Below, piece after piece: positions 35,617 through 44,548 of a stretch of DNA of 64,000 nt. The DNA is taken from contig NZ_JYKS01000019.1 in assembly GCF_000935045.1 (NCBI RefSeq), forward strand, positions 1 to 64,000. Direction: 5' to 3'. The translations under genes were made by a program, and so were the position numbers. The notes below the pieces were generated by a model. It searched no databases, had not been told where the DNA came from, and saw only the letters and a program-made list of their open reading frames with translations. Every line of letters starts with the position of its first letter. Position 1 is the stretch's first letter. Source of the stretch: Pseudomonas sp. 10-1B (GTDB lineage: Bacteria > Pseudomonadota > Gammaproteobacteria > Pseudomonadales > Pseudomonadaceae).

Positions 35617-37150
35617 GCCGAACCTGGCGCACCCGCCGTTCCTCGACCGCTTCCACGGTCAGCGTCCAGCCATTCCAGGCCAGGCGGTCACCGACCATCG
35701 GCAGGCGGTCCAGCAAGCTCATCACCAAGCCGGCGAGGGTCTGGTAGTCCTCGGTGGCGCGGGCACTGAAGCCAGTACGCGCCTGCACCTGGCTCAGGTT
35801 CAAGGCACCGCTGACCACAAAGCCCTCACCTTCCTGGACGATGCCTGGGCCTTCAACCTCGCTGGCATCCGGCAGTTCACCGGCAATCGACTCGAGAATG
35901 TCGGTCATGGTCAGCAGGCCGGTGAAATCACCGAACTCGTTGACCACGAAGGCGATGTGCGTCGACTGCCCCCGCATCTGCTCAAGGGCGTTGAGGATGC
36001 TGAAGCTTTCCAGCAGGTTCAACGGTGCCCGGGCCATGCCCTCCAGGTCCGGCTGGCTACCCGACAGCAACTCCTTGAGCAGTTCCTTCTTGTGCACGAA
36101 GCCCAGTGGCTCGTCGATACGGCCATCGCGGATCAACGGCAAGCGCGAGTATGGCGAGTTGGCCAGGGCCTGGGCAACGGCATCGGCCGGCTGCGCCAGG
36201 TCGATCACATCGACCTCGGTGCGTGCAGTCATCACCGTACGGATCGGCCGCTCGGCCAGGTTCAGCACGCCACTGATCATCACCCGCTCACGGCGGTCGA
36301 ACAGTACTTGTTCCTCGCCGCCTGCAACCAGGTCGGCGATTTCCTCGCCCACCTCGTCAGCCTCGACCCGGCGGCCGCCCAACAGCCGCAGCACGGCATG
36401 CGCAGTACGCTCACGCAGCGGCCGGTGCTGCTGCAGGCTGCGCTTGCGCCGGGCACGGGCCAGCTGGTTGAACAGCTCGATGAGGATCGAGAAGCCGATG
36501 GCCGCGTACAGGTAGCCTTTCGGGATATGGAAGCCCAGGCCTTCGGCGGTAAGGCTGAAGCCAATCATCATCAGGAAGCCCAGGCACAGCATGATCACCG
36601 TGGGGTGGGCGTTGACGAAGCGGGTCAGCGGCTTGCTGGCAACGATCATGATGCCGATCGAGAAGATCACCGCGATCATCATCACCGACAGCTGTTCGAC
36701 CATACCCACCGCAGTGATCACGGCGTCCAGCGAGAACACCGCATCGAGCACCACGATCTGCGCAACGATTGGCCAGAACGCGGCATGGCGCACCACGCCG
36801 CTGGTTTGGGTCACATGGCCTTCCAGGCGTTCATGCAACTCCATGGTGGCCTTGAACAGCAGGAACACACCCCCGAACAGCATGATCAGGTCACGGCCGG
36901 AGAAGCTCTTGTCGAACACTTCGAACAGCGGCGCGGTAAGGGTGACCATCCACGAGATGCTGGCCAACAGGCCCAGGCGCATGATCAACGCCAGGCTCAG
37001 GCCAATGACCCGCGCGCGGTCACGCTGATGCGGCGGCAACTTGTCGGCGAGGATGGCGATGAACACCAGGTTGTCGATACCCAGCACCAGCTCGAGGACG
37101 ATAAGCGTCAACAGGCCTAGCCAGGCCGTGGGATCGGCTAGCCATTCCAT
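35579..37150 (-). CDS. TerC-family membrane protein fused to CBS and CorC/HlyC domains
   Basis: A 523-residue protein. The N-terminal TerC domain has about seven helices (about 1-225), with acidic membrane motifs [20 protein letters not shown] and [20 protein letters not shown] that suggest metal handling. A CBS pair follows (about 300-425, [18 protein letters not shown]), then a CorC/HlyC transporter-associated domain (about 440-515, [17 protein letters not shown]). This is the YoaE/YegH layout. Recent work links TerC proteins to manganese or calcium export; the ion here is inferred. Confidence 0.88.
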   Translation of the reverse strand: MEWLADPTAWLGLLTLIVLELVLGIDNLVFIAILADKLPPHQRDRARVIGLSLALIMRLGLLASISWMVTLTAPLFEVFDKSFSGRDLIMLFGGVFLLFKATMELHERLEGHVTQTSGVVRHAAFWPIVAQIVVLDAVFSLDAVITAVGMVEQLSVMMIAVIFSIGIMIVASKPLTRFVNAHPTVIMLCLGFLMMIGFSLTAEGLGFHIPKGYLYAAIGFSILIELFNQLARARRKRSLQQHRPLRERTAHAVLRLLGGRRVEADEVGEEIADLVAGGEEQVLFDRRERVMISGVLNLAERPIRTVMTARTEVDVIDLAQPADAVAQALANSPYSRLPLIRDGRIDEPLGFVHKKELLKELLSGSQPDLEGMARAPLNLLESFSILNALEQMRGQSTHIAFVVNEFGDFTGLLTMTDILESIAGELPDASEVEGPGIVQEGEGFVVSGALNLSQVQARTGFSARATEDYQTLAGLVMSLLDRLPMVGDRLAWNGWTLTVEAVEERRVRQVRLTPNGGADAASA

Positions 37151-37398
37151 TAGCGGGTACTCACGAGGGAAGCGTCACGAGGACGGAGGCACGAAGGCCC
37201 GGAGGGCAAGGGATTGTGGGGCCAGGAAGGCCGAAGACTGGGGGGCTCCGCGAAGGTGCTCATATGGACCTTGATAGCAAATTGGGAAGACGATCCTACA
37301 AGCACAGCAGGTTTCTCTGACAGCGCAAAACTATTACAAAACCTGTAACACCACGTGGAAGTGGGTTCACCCTAATGCCAATTTCTACAGACTTTACT

Positions 37399-37516
37399 GG
37401 GGCTGCTCTGCAGCCCTTCGCGGGCAAGCCCGCTCCTACAGGTTTGGCGCTGAGCTATGGAAATGCGCGATCCCTGTGGGAGCGGGCTTGCCCGCGAAGG
37501 GCCGCATAGCGGCCCC
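37399..37516. repeat. REP inverted pair before the HAD gene
   Basis: GGGCTGCTCTGCAGCCC and TTCGCGGGCAAGCCCGCTCC are mirrored by GAGCGGGCTTGCCCGCGAA and GGGCCGCATAGCGGCCC. It lies just beyond the end of the HAD gene, between it and the TerC gene, and may close the pst operon transcript. The rest of 37151-37398 shows no gene. Confidence 0.8.
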
Positions 37517-37523
37517 AAATCGC

Positions 37524-38147
37524 TTAGCTGACTGGCAGGGCTTGCGCACGTCGTCGCGCGGGCATCTCATACCTGTGCGGTTGCTGCGAGGCCAGCCGCG
37601 CCTGCACATCGACCGCTGCATCCAGCACTTTCTGCGCCCAGCCTTCGTCCTTGGGGCATACGACCACCACGCGAAAACCGTGGTTCACGCCTTCCAGCCG
37701 AACGCCTTCGGAATCATCGACATGCAAATCGATATCGAAAGCCGACGGCAACTTCGAGGGCGCATTCGCAAGCCCATTCACCGCCAGCACCTGCTGGTGC
37801 CGATCACTGTTGACCACACCGTCGACACGGATGCCGTAGAGCATCAGCCAGCGCCGAATGTAGGACGGTGTCCGCCCCGACGAGGTATAGATCCAGATGC
37901 TGCAACCCTGGCGGCGCAGATCGCGGATCAGCGAACGCGTGCCACTGCGCAGGGGTTCGCCCAACCAGCGATGGACGAACGCCGGCAGCTTGCTGTCCTC
38001 GGCAGCGGCGTGGTCGGCCTGGCAGGCCAGCGTGTCATCGATATCGAACGAAATACGTACCTGCGGGCGCCTGAACTTGCGCTCGATGGCTTGCCACACT
38101 CGGCGACTGCCGGCTCGCCCTTGCTCCAGCATTGAAGGCCTTTCCAT
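37524..38147 (-). CDS. HAD-family phosphatase-like protein
   Basis: A 207-residue protein. HAD motif I is FDIDDTLA (Asp35, Asp37 near residues 33-41), motif II lies in WIYTSSGRTPSYIRRW near 85, and motif IV is LHVDDSEGV near 143. A basic N-terminus and a helical cap-like segment (about 45-75) are present. It is probably a soluble phosphohydrolase; the substrate is not evident. Its ATG overlaps the stop of the Fic-like gene (TGATG on the minus strand), which implies coupled expression as the last gene of the pst operon. Confidence 0.8.
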   Translation of the reverse strand: MERPSMLEQGRAGSRRVWQAIERKFRRPQVRISFDIDDTLACQADHAAAEDSKLPAFVHRWLGEPLRSGTRSLIRDLRRQGCSIWIYTSSGRTPSYIRRWLMLYGIRVDGVVNSDRHQQVLAVNGLANAPSKLPSAFDIDLHVDDSEGVRLEGVNHGFRVVVVCPKDEGWAQKVLDAAVDVQARLASQQPHRYEMPARRRAQALPVS

Positions 38148-38845
38148 CAGTAGCTACCCTCGCAGGCAGGCGTGGGCGTACCGCTCAGGAAGAACCTGCC
38201 GGGCTCGGGCGCCTTCGCTTCGAGAAACGCGGCGTACTTTTTCTTGATCTTGGGCAGTTCGTACAATGCCTTGACACCATGTTTGGCGGAGTTGCGTATG
38301 ACCGAGGATGGGTTGAAATAGCCCTCGGCGTTGTCCAGTGACAGCACGAATGGCGGCAGCCCGGCGCGCATCAGCAAGTAGCTGACGATGAGCGAACCGG
38401 TGCGGTTGTTGCCTTCGATGAACAGTTGCGGCTTGCTGAGAATGCGCACATAGACACCGGCCGCCCGCTTCCAGATCGAATCACTGCGGTACGAGCAATA
38501 CCAGTTGTAAAGATCCTTGATGCCACCTTCCACGTTGTTGAAAAAGTGTGCCTCGGTCGCCGCCAGGTGCTGGGCAAACTCCCGCCTGCGCGCCGGGTCG
38601 CGGCCGCACAGGACGGTGGCATTGATCTCCAGCATCAGGTTCAGCTGTTGCAGGTCGAAAAGGTCGATACCGCGTGCGACATAGTCGTCGATCAGGGCAT
38701 AGCCTTCGAGCACATTCAACAGCACCTCATCGGTGAAAGGGTCACGCGGTTCGGTGAAGTGCTGGCTGAGCTCGCCAAAGCGGCCCTGTACCTCACGCAG
38801 TGCGCGTTCTACCGCTGACAGATCGAGACGACGTGTTACAGGCAT
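38147..38845 (-). CDS. Fic-fold protein with substituted catalytic histidine
   Basis: A 232-residue, mostly helical protein. The Fic core is RAAGVYVRILSKPQLFIEGN followed by NRTGSL (about 127-152), matching the Fic motif HPFxxGNxxR except that the catalytic His is Gln140 and Pro is Leu141; Phe142, Glu144, Gly145, Asn146 and Arg148 are kept. Fic enzymes transfer AMP or other phosphate-containing groups, and His is needed for that, so this member may bind nucleotide without canonical transfer or catalyse something else. It starts one base after pstB and overlaps the HAD gene. Confidence 0.78.
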   Translation of the reverse strand: MPVTRRLDLSAVERALREVQGRFGELSQHFTEPRDPFTDEVLLNVLEGYALIDDYVARGIDLFDLQQLNLMLEINATVLCGRDPARRREFAQHLAATEAHFFNNVEGGIKDLYNWYCSYRSDSIWKRAAGVYVRILSKPQLFIEGNNRTGSLIVSYLLMRAGLPPFVLSLDNAEGYFNPSSVIRNSAKHGVKALYELPKIKKKYAAFLEAKAPEPGRFFLSGTPTPACEGSY

Positions 38846-38846
38846 A

Positions 38847-39665
38847 TCAGCTGAACTTGCCGCTGATGTAGTCAGCTGTCAGCTGCTCACGCGGGTTCTG
38901 GAAAATCTGCGTGGTCGGGCCCATTTCCACCAGGTAGCCGGTGCGGGTGCCCTGGGAGATATCGACCGAGAAGAACGCCGTGGTGTCAGCCACACGAATC
39001 GCCTGCTGCATGTTGTGGGTGACCAGTGCGATGGTGTAGTCCTTCTTCAGTTCGACCATCAGCTCTTCCACCCGGCGGGTGGCGATCGGGTCGAGCGCCG
39101 AGCACGGTTCATCCAACAGCAGCACTTCCGGCTCGGTGGCGATGGCGCGGGCGATGCACAAGCGCTGCTGCTGGCCGCCGGACAGGGACAGGCCGCTGAC
39201 CTTGAGCTTGTCCTTCACTTCATCCCACAGCGCGGCGCCTTGCAAAGCGTGCTTCACGCGGTCACCCAGGTCGCCCTTGTAGCGGTTCAGGCGCAGGCCG
39301 AACGCGACGTTGTCGAAAATGCTCATCGAGAACGGGTTCGGCTGCTGGAACACCATGCCGATGTAACGGCGCACGACCACAGGATCGACGCCCTTGCCAT
39401 AGACATCCTGGCCGAGGAAGTGCACATGGCCCTCGAAGCGGAAGCCTTTCACCAGGTCGTTCATGCGGTTAAGGCTGCGTAGCACGGTACTCTTGCCGCA
39501 ACCGGATGGCCCGATGAAGCCGGTGATCTCGTTTTTCTTGATAGGTACATGGCTGTCGCGAACGGCCATGAAATTACCGTAGAAAATCTTGTCCAGCTTG
39601 CAGTCCATGACGATGGGCGCGTCGTTGACCATGGGAGCGGCTCTTTGCGCAGTGGATACGTTCAA
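38847..39665 (-). CDS. pstB: Phosphate ABC transporter ATP-binding protein
   Basis: A 272-residue ATPase. Walker A is GPSGCGKST, the signature LSGGQQQR, and Walker [14 protein letters not shown], followed by [30 protein letters not shown] is typical of PstB. It powers high-affinity phosphate import. The frame opens at a TTG (39665) with GGGAG nine bases upstream; an ATG at 39632 is an alternative. It lies 18 bases after pstA and one base before the Fic-like gene. Confidence 0.95.
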   Translation of the reverse strand: MNVSTAQRAAPMVNDAPIVMDCKLDKIFYGNFMAVRDSHVPIKKNEITGFIGPSGCGKSTVLRSLNRMNDLVKGFRFEGHVHFLGQDVYGKGVDPVVVRRYIGMVFQQPNPFSMSIFDNVAFGLRLNRYKGDLGDRVKHALQGAALWDEVKDKLKVSGLSLSGGQQQRLCIARAIATEPEVLLLDEPCSALDPIATRRVEELMVELKKDYTIALVTHNMQQAIRVADTTAFFSVDISQGTRTGYLVEMGPTTQIFQNPREQLTADYISGKFS

Positions 39666-39683
39666 GGTCGGATGCTCCCTTTC

Positions 39684-40577
39684 TCAATACTTGGGCTTGC
39701 CGAAAACTCGGCTCAGAATGTTGATTACCAGCACGATCATCACCAATACCAGCGAGGCCGCCCAGGCGAGCTCGAGCTGGTTGTCGAACGGCATGCCGGA
39801 GAAGTTGTAAATCAGTACGGCAAGCGATGCCGTAGGGTTCATGACCGCCAGGCTGCCGTCATGGTAGATCCAGTAGTTGCTGAACAGCGCGGTGAACAGC
39901 AACGGCGCGGTTTCGCCAGCGGCGCGGGCCACGGCCAGCATGACGCCGGTCAGGATGGCGGGCAGGCCGGTGGGCAAGACGATCTTCCAGACCACCTGCG
40001 CACGGGTACAACCCATGCCGTAGGCTGCATCCTTCATGATCTTGGGCACCATCTTCATCGACTCTTCCGCCGTCAGCACGACGATCGGCAGCATCAGTAC
40101 CGCCAACGCCACGCCACCTGCCGGTGCCGAATAGGTACCCGTGGTCATGACCACCAGGGCGTAGGCAAACACCCCGGCCAGGATCGACGGCAAACCGGTG
40201 AGCATCTTGGCGGCAAAGCGTGCGGCGTTGGCCAGCTTGCTGTCCGGCCCGAGTTCGGCGAGGAACACCGCTGCCAGGATACCGACCGGCACCGCGATGG
40301 CCGCGGCAATACCGACCATGACGAAGGTACCGGCCATGGCGTTGCCAAAGCCACCACCCATCTCGAAACCGGTGGGCGGCAGTTCGGTGAACACCTCCAG
40401 GTTCAGGCGAGCGCCGCCGCGGGTAATCAGCATGTACAGCACGGAAATCAGCGGCACGCTGGCGACTATTGCCGCGAACCATGCCAGCGTGGTCAACACC
40501 AGGCTGCGCAGGGCACGGCCTTCCAGCCTGCGCTGCAGGCTGGGCAAAGCGGTCGTAGGGGTCGTGAGGTCAGTCAT
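39684..40577 (-). CDS. pstA: Phosphate ABC transporter permease PstA
   Basis: A 297-residue inner-membrane permease with six helices. The ABC-permease loop is near 195-215 (AAYGMGCTRAQVVWKIVLPT), and the end is NQLELAWAASLVLVMIVLVI. Its length fits the usual PstA of about 290-300. The ATG overlaps the pstC stop by one base, which indicates translational coupling. It forms the channel with PstC. Confidence 0.95.
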   Translation of the reverse strand: MTDLTTPTTALPSLQRRLEGRALRSLVLTTLAWFAAIVASVPLISVLYMLITRGGARLNLEVFTELPPTGFEMGGGFGNAMAGTFVMVGIAAAIAVPVGILAAVFLAELGPDSKLANAARFAAKMLTGLPSILAGVFAYALVVMTTGTYSAPAGGVALAVLMLPIVVLTAEESMKMVPKIMKDAAYGMGCTRAQVVWKIVLPTGLPAILTGVMLAVARAAGETAPLLFTALFSNYWIYHDGSLAVMNPTASLAVLIYNFSGMPFDNQLELAWAASLVLVMIVLVINILSRVFGKPKY

Positions 40578-41542
40578 TATTTGTTACCCCGCTGGGCGTA
40601 AAGCATGATCATCGAGCCTAATACGTTCACCAGCAGCGTAATGAACATCAGTACCAGTGCCGCGTACATCAGCACCTCGACCTCGTTCGGCCCGGCTTCC
40701 GGGAAGTTCAGTGCCAGCAGCGCCGCCAGCGTATTGGCCGGGGCGAACAGGGAAAGGGAAATGGTGTTGGCGTTGCCGACCAGCATGGCCAGCGCCATGG
40801 TTTCACCCAGCGCACGGCCCAGGCCCAGCACCAGCGAGCCGAAGATACCGGTGGCGGCGGAAGGCACCATCACCTTGAGGATCGCCTCCCAGTGCGTGGT
40901 GCCCATGCCGTAGGCGGCTTGCTTGGTCTTCATCGGTACGCTGGTCAGCGCATCCTGCGAAACGGCGGCAATGGTCGGCAGGATCATGATCGCCAGTACC
41001 AGTGCCGCAGGCAGCAGCCCTGGCCCACTCAAGGAGGTGCCGAAAAAGGGAATCCAACCCAGTTCGCTGTTCAACCACGCCGTCAGCGGCCGGATTGCCG
41101 GGATCACCACGTAGATCCCCCACAGGCCGTAAACCACGCTGGGGATGGCGGCGAGCAGTTCGACAATGGTGCGAAATACTGCGGCAAGCTTTGCCGGCAG
41201 GAAATCCTGGGTCAGGAAAATGGCCATGCTGACGCCGAAGAAACCGGCGATCAACAGCGCGATCAAGGCGCTGTAAAGCGTGCCCCAGATCGCTGGCAGA
41301 ATACCGTACTTGCCTTGGTTAACGTCCCAGACACTGCCGAACAGCACGTCGAAACCGTGCTTTTCCATGCCTGGTAGTGCCTTGCGGCCCACTTCGTAGA
41401 CCAGCGCGAAGACCAGCGCCAGCACCAGCACCACACCGATGCGTGCGAGCGCACGAAAGGTGCGATCGACCAGGAAATCTTTCGCAGAGGGTGGCCGGCA
41501 CGCGGAGTCGGGGTTATCCGGTATGGCAAAAGGTGTGTTCAT
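40577..41542 (-). CDS. pstC: Phosphate ABC transporter permease PstC
   Basis: A 321-residue inner-membrane permease. A cytoplasmic N-terminus leads to six helices, with the EAA-like loop AAYGMGTTHWEAILKVMVP near 205-225. LWGIYVVIPAIRPLTAWLN is part of the characteristic periplasmic loop. It pairs with PstA. The gene starts 70 bases after pstS; there is no strong hairpin between them, so one transcript is likely. Confidence 0.95.
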   Translation of the reverse strand: MNTPFAIPDNPDSACRPPSAKDFLVDRTFRALARIGVVLVLALVFALVYEVGRKALPGMEKHGFDVLFGSVWDVNQGKYGILPAIWGTLYSALIALLIAGFFGVSMAIFLTQDFLPAKLAAVFRTIVELLAAIPSVVYGLWGIYVVIPAIRPLTAWLNSELGWIPFFGTSLSGPGLLPAALVLAIMILPTIAAVSQDALTSVPMKTKQAAYGMGTTHWEAILKVMVPSAATGIFGSLVLGLGRALGETMALAMLVGNANTISLSLFAPANTLAALLALNFPEAGPNEVEVLMYAALVLMFITLLVNVLGSMIMLYAQRGNK

Positions 41543-41612
41543 TGGCTAGTTCCGGGACAGAGGGCAAACACGCCCGGCATGGCTGCAAGACCACGCCGGG
41601 AGCGCTTGGGTG

Positions 41613-42641
41613 TTACTGGATGTTGGCAGACGCTTTGCGTACCTGGTCGACAACCGATGGCGGCAGCGGGATGTAGCCCATTGAGTCGGCGATCTTCTGG
41701 CCTTCGGTCAGGCTGTACTCGACCATTTCACGCATGGCCTTGGCCTTGGCCGGGTTGCCGTTGTCCTTGCGGAAGATCATCCAGGTGTACGAGGTGATCG
41801 GGTAGGACTTGGCACCCTCCGGGTCAGGCAACGACGCCACCAGGTTCTCTGGCATCTTCACCGCGGCAAGCGCCTCGGCGCCGCTCTCGGCATTCGGCAC
41901 CACGTACTGGCCGGCCTTGTTCTGCAGTTGAGCGAAGTCGACCTTGGCCAGCTTGGCGAAGCCGTACTCGATGTAGCCGATGGCACCCGGGGTCTGGCGC
42001 ACGGTGGCGGTCACGCCATCGTTCTTCGGCGACTTGATGAACTTGTCGGTGGCAGGCCAGTTGACGGTGTTGCCTTCACCCAGTTCTTGCTTGAACGCTG
42101 GGTTGATGGCCGACAAGTGCTTGGTGAACACCGCGTTGGTGCCGCTGGAGTCGGCACGCACAACCACGGTGATCGGCATGTCAGGCAGTTGCAGTTCAGG
42201 GTTGGCCGCGACGATCTGCGGGTCGTTCCATTTGGTGATCTTGCCCAGGAAAATGTTGGAATATACATCGCGAGGCAGCTTCAGCCCTTGCGGGTTGCCC
42301 GGCAGGTGGTAAGCCAGCACGATTTCACCGGCGGTCATTGGCAGCAACTGCACGCCTTCGCCAACCTTGGCGATGTCTGCTTCACTCATGGCCGAGTCGC
42401 TGGCGGCGAAATCGACGGTCTTGTTCAGGAAGTCCTGAACACCCGCCCCACTCCCCTTGGACTGGTAGTCGACGGTGACGCCAGCAGTGTTCTTGCTGAA
42501 GTCCTTGAACCAGGTCAGGTAGATTGGTGCAGGGAAACTGGCGCCGGAACCGGTCAGGCGGACGTTTTCTGCAGCAAAGGCCGAAGTGGCGCAGAGGGAA
42601 ACGGCAACGGCGAGTGCAGCAGACTTCATCAGGCGTATCAT
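41613..42641 (-). CDS. pstS: Phosphate ABC transporter periplasmic binding protein
   Basis: A 342-residue exported protein. The signal peptide ends AVSLCATSAFA/AENVRLTGSG. Phosphate-binding segments are GSGASFPAPIYLTWF (about 31-45), DSAMSEADI near 82 and VRADSSGTNAVFTKHL near 161. It binds phosphate in the periplasm and delivers it to PstCA. It is the first gene of the operon pstS-pstC-pstA-pstB-Fic-HAD, with a candidate Pho box upstream. No phoU follows pstB in this window. Confidence 0.95.
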   Translation of the reverse strand: MIRLMKSAALAVAVSLCATSAFAAENVRLTGSGASFPAPIYLTWFKDFSKNTAGVTVDYQSKGSGAGVQDFLNKTVDFAASDSAMSEADIAKVGEGVQLLPMTAGEIVLAYHLPGNPQGLKLPRDVYSNIFLGKITKWNDPQIVAANPELQLPDMPITVVVRADSSGTNAVFTKHLSAINPAFKQELGEGNTVNWPATDKFIKSPKNDGVTATVRQTPGAIGYIEYGFAKLAKVDFAQLQNKAGQYVVPNAESGAEALAAVKMPENLVASLPDPEGAKSYPITSYTWMIFRKDNGNPAKAKAMREMVEYSLTEGQKIADSMGYIPLPPSVVDQVRKASANIQ

Positions 42642-42685
42642 GGAAAAGCGCTCCGTGTGATGGCCGGCACACTTTGCAATAGCTG

Positions 42686-42705
42686 TGTTACAGCTTTATG
42701 ACCAT
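42686..42705 (-). promoter_or_regulatory. Candidate Pho box upstream of pstS
   Basis: Read on the minus strand, TGGTCAT-AAAG-CTGTAAC matches two 7-base PhoB half-sites (CTGTCAT) at 5 of 7 positions each with the correct 4-base spacing. It lies about 45-65 bases before the pstS start. It predicts induction of the whole operon, including the Fic-like and HAD genes, under phosphate limitation. Confidence 0.65.
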
Positions 42706-42736
42706 TGAGTGGCAGACCGCGAAGTAGAGCCACCTG

Positions 42737-42808
42737 ATTGTCTTGTATTGCCTGGACGGGCCTCATCGCCGGCAAGCCAGCTCCCACAGGGGCGCAAAGC
42801 GCCCCCAG
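42737..42808. repeat. REP unit with GTCTTGTATTGCC flank
   Basis: GTCTTGTATTGCCTGGACGG is followed by CATCGCCGGCAAGCCAGCTC and a short GGGGCGCAAAGCGCCCC hairpin. This is the same flank-plus-REP unit as near 12100 and 26920. It lies between the divergent pstS and AEC-permease genes, just upstream of the candidate Pho box. Confidence 0.78.
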
Positions 42809-42912
42809 CCAAAACATGCATTTTTTCTCAACAGTCAGTGCAGAAAACAACGTTTTTACAGATCGGTCCTCATCAGTAGTCTGTGCCGCTACCCGACCAC
42901 GGAACGTCGACC

Positions 42913-43830
42913 ATGCTCCACTTGCTGCTGACCACCCTGCTACCGATCATCCTGTTGATTGCCTTGGGCACTTTCCTGCGCCTACGCGGCTTTTTGGCCG
43001 ACGGCTTCTGGCCCGGTGCCGAGCGCCTGAGCTATTACATCCTGCTCCCATCGCTGTTCCTCCACGGCCTGGCCACCGCCAACCTGGACGGTGTGCCGGT
43101 GCTGGGCATGGTGGGCGTGCTGATGCTCTCGACCTTGGCCGGGGCCGTGCTGCTGGTGCTGTACCAAGGCGCGATGAACCACGATGGCGCCGACTTCACT
43201 TCGGTATTCCAGGGCGGTATCCGCTTCAACAACTACATCGGCGCCACCTTGGCCGCTGGCATCTACGGCAGCGCCGGTATTGCCCTGGCGGCGGTGGCCA
43301 ATGCCGCCATCGTGCCTTTGGTCAACCTGCTTTGCGTCCTGGTTTTCGCCCGTTTCAGCGCTCGCCACAGTTCGCCAGCCACAGTGCTGCGAGCCATCTT
43401 TGCCAACCCCTTGATCGTCGGTTGCGTGGGCGGCCTGGCGCTGCGGGCCACCGGGCTTGGCCTGCCGCCAGGCCTGGAGCCGACGGTCAAGGCTTTGGGC
43501 CAGGCGGCCCTGCCGCTGGGCCTGCTGTGCGTCGGTGCGGCCCTGGGTGGCGCCAGCCTGGGCCACCAGGTACGTCCGCTGGTGGCGGCTTCGGCGTTCA
43601 AGTTCCTGATCATGCCGCTGACCACCTGGGGCTTGTGTCGCATGCTCGGCCTGGGGGGCCAGGCCGCCGTGGTGGCGGTGTTGTTCCAGGCACTGCCCAC
43701 GGCCTCGTCCTCCTATGTGATGGCCCGGCAGATGGGCGGCAATGCCCCGCTGATGGCCACCATCATCGCCCTGCAGACCGTAGCAGCCGCCGCCACCCTG
43801 CCTTTGGTATTAATGCTTACGCTTGTCTAG
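42913..43830 (+). CDS. AEC-family permease
   Basis: A 305-residue inner-membrane protein with about ten helices, starting LHLLLTTLLPIILLIALG. FQGGIRFNNYIGATLAAGIY near 95-115 and LPTASSSYVMARQMGGNA near 270 are typical of the auxin efflux carrier (AEC) superfamily. Bacterial members move dicarboxylates or other organic anions; the substrate here is unknown. ATG 42913 is chosen over a GTG ten codons upstream. The SleB-like gene starts 34 bases downstream. Confidence 0.85.
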   Translation: MLHLLLTTLLPIILLIALGTFLRLRGFLADGFWPGAERLSYYILLPSLFLHGLATANLDGVPVLGMVGVLMLSTLAGAVLLVLYQGAMNHDGADFTSVFQGGIRFNNYIGATLAAGIYGSAGIALAAVANAAIVPLVNLLCVLVFARFSARHSSPATVLRAIFANPLIVGCVGGLALRATGLGLPPGLEPTVKALGQAALPLGLLCVGAALGGASLGHQVRPLVAASAFKFLIMPLTTWGLCRMLGLGGQAAVVAVLFQALPTASSSYVMARQMGGNAPLMATIIALQTVAAAATLPLVLMLTLV

Positions 43831-43864
43831 ACTGTGGTTCAGCCCACAGTTCGGAAGCGTGCCC

Positions 43865-44476
43865 ATGCGCCTATCGTGGATGGTGATCGGCTTGGCCTCG
43901 GCCCTGCTCGCAGGCCCCTTGCACGCGGCCGACCCAGCCAAGGCCGCAGTCGCCGAGGGCAAGGCCGAAGTGCTTGAAGAAAAGGTGGTCGAAGGTGCCC
44001 CTGCGCCGAAAAAAGCGCAGACGCTGACCCCGAGCGAAGCACAGGCGGTGGACCCGGCCGGCCAGGCACCGCTGGACGACAGCATCACCTGCCTGGCCCG
44101 CACCATCTACTGGGAGGCCAAGGGTGCCGACGCCGAAGACATGACCGCTGTGGCCAGCGTGGTGCTCAACCGCCTGGGCCATGATGGCTTCCCCGATACC
44201 ATCTGCGCCGTGGTCAAGCAAGGTGTGGAGAGCAAGGCCTGCCAGTTTTCCTGGTGGTGCGACGGGCGCTCCGACCAGGTCGAGGAAGCGCAACGCTACG
44301 ACATTGCCAAGGAGATCGCGCGCAAGGCGCTCAACCAGCAGTTGAAGGACCCTACCGGCGGTGCGCTGTACTTCCATGACCGCAATGTGCACCCGGACTG
44401 GGCCAAGGCCTACCGCAGGACAGCCCAGACCACGCACTTTCTGTTCTACAAGCCGAACCAGGCGTTGGCGCATTGA
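43865..44476 (+). CDS. Exported SleB-like cell-wall hydrolase
   Basis: A 203-residue protein. A signal peptide (LSWMVIGLASALLAGPLHAA) and a charged linker (about 25-70) precede a Hydrolase_2 domain (about 78-195) with CLARTIYWEAKGADAEDMTA, where the Glu of YWEAKG is the likely catalytic acid, and CQFSWWCDGRSD near 138. It should cut peptidoglycan in the periplasm. ATG 43865 gives the signal peptide. It reads in the same direction as the AEC permease but a functional link is not evident. Confidence 0.87.
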   Translation: MRLSWMVIGLASALLAGPLHAADPAKAAVAEGKAEVLEEKVVEGAPAPKKAQTLTPSEAQAVDPAGQAPLDDSITCLARTIYWEAKGADAEDMTAVASVVLNRLGHDGFPDTICAVVKQGVESKACQFSWWCDGRSDQVEEAQRYDIAKEIARKALNQQLKDPTGGALYFHDRNVHPDWAKAYRRTAQTTHFLFYKPNQALAH

Positions 44477-44548
44477 TGAGGGCTCTTTATAGGGGATCGA
44501 CCACAGAGGCCCTGCTAGTCAATCAGTCATGTGTCGTTCTAGGTTGAA

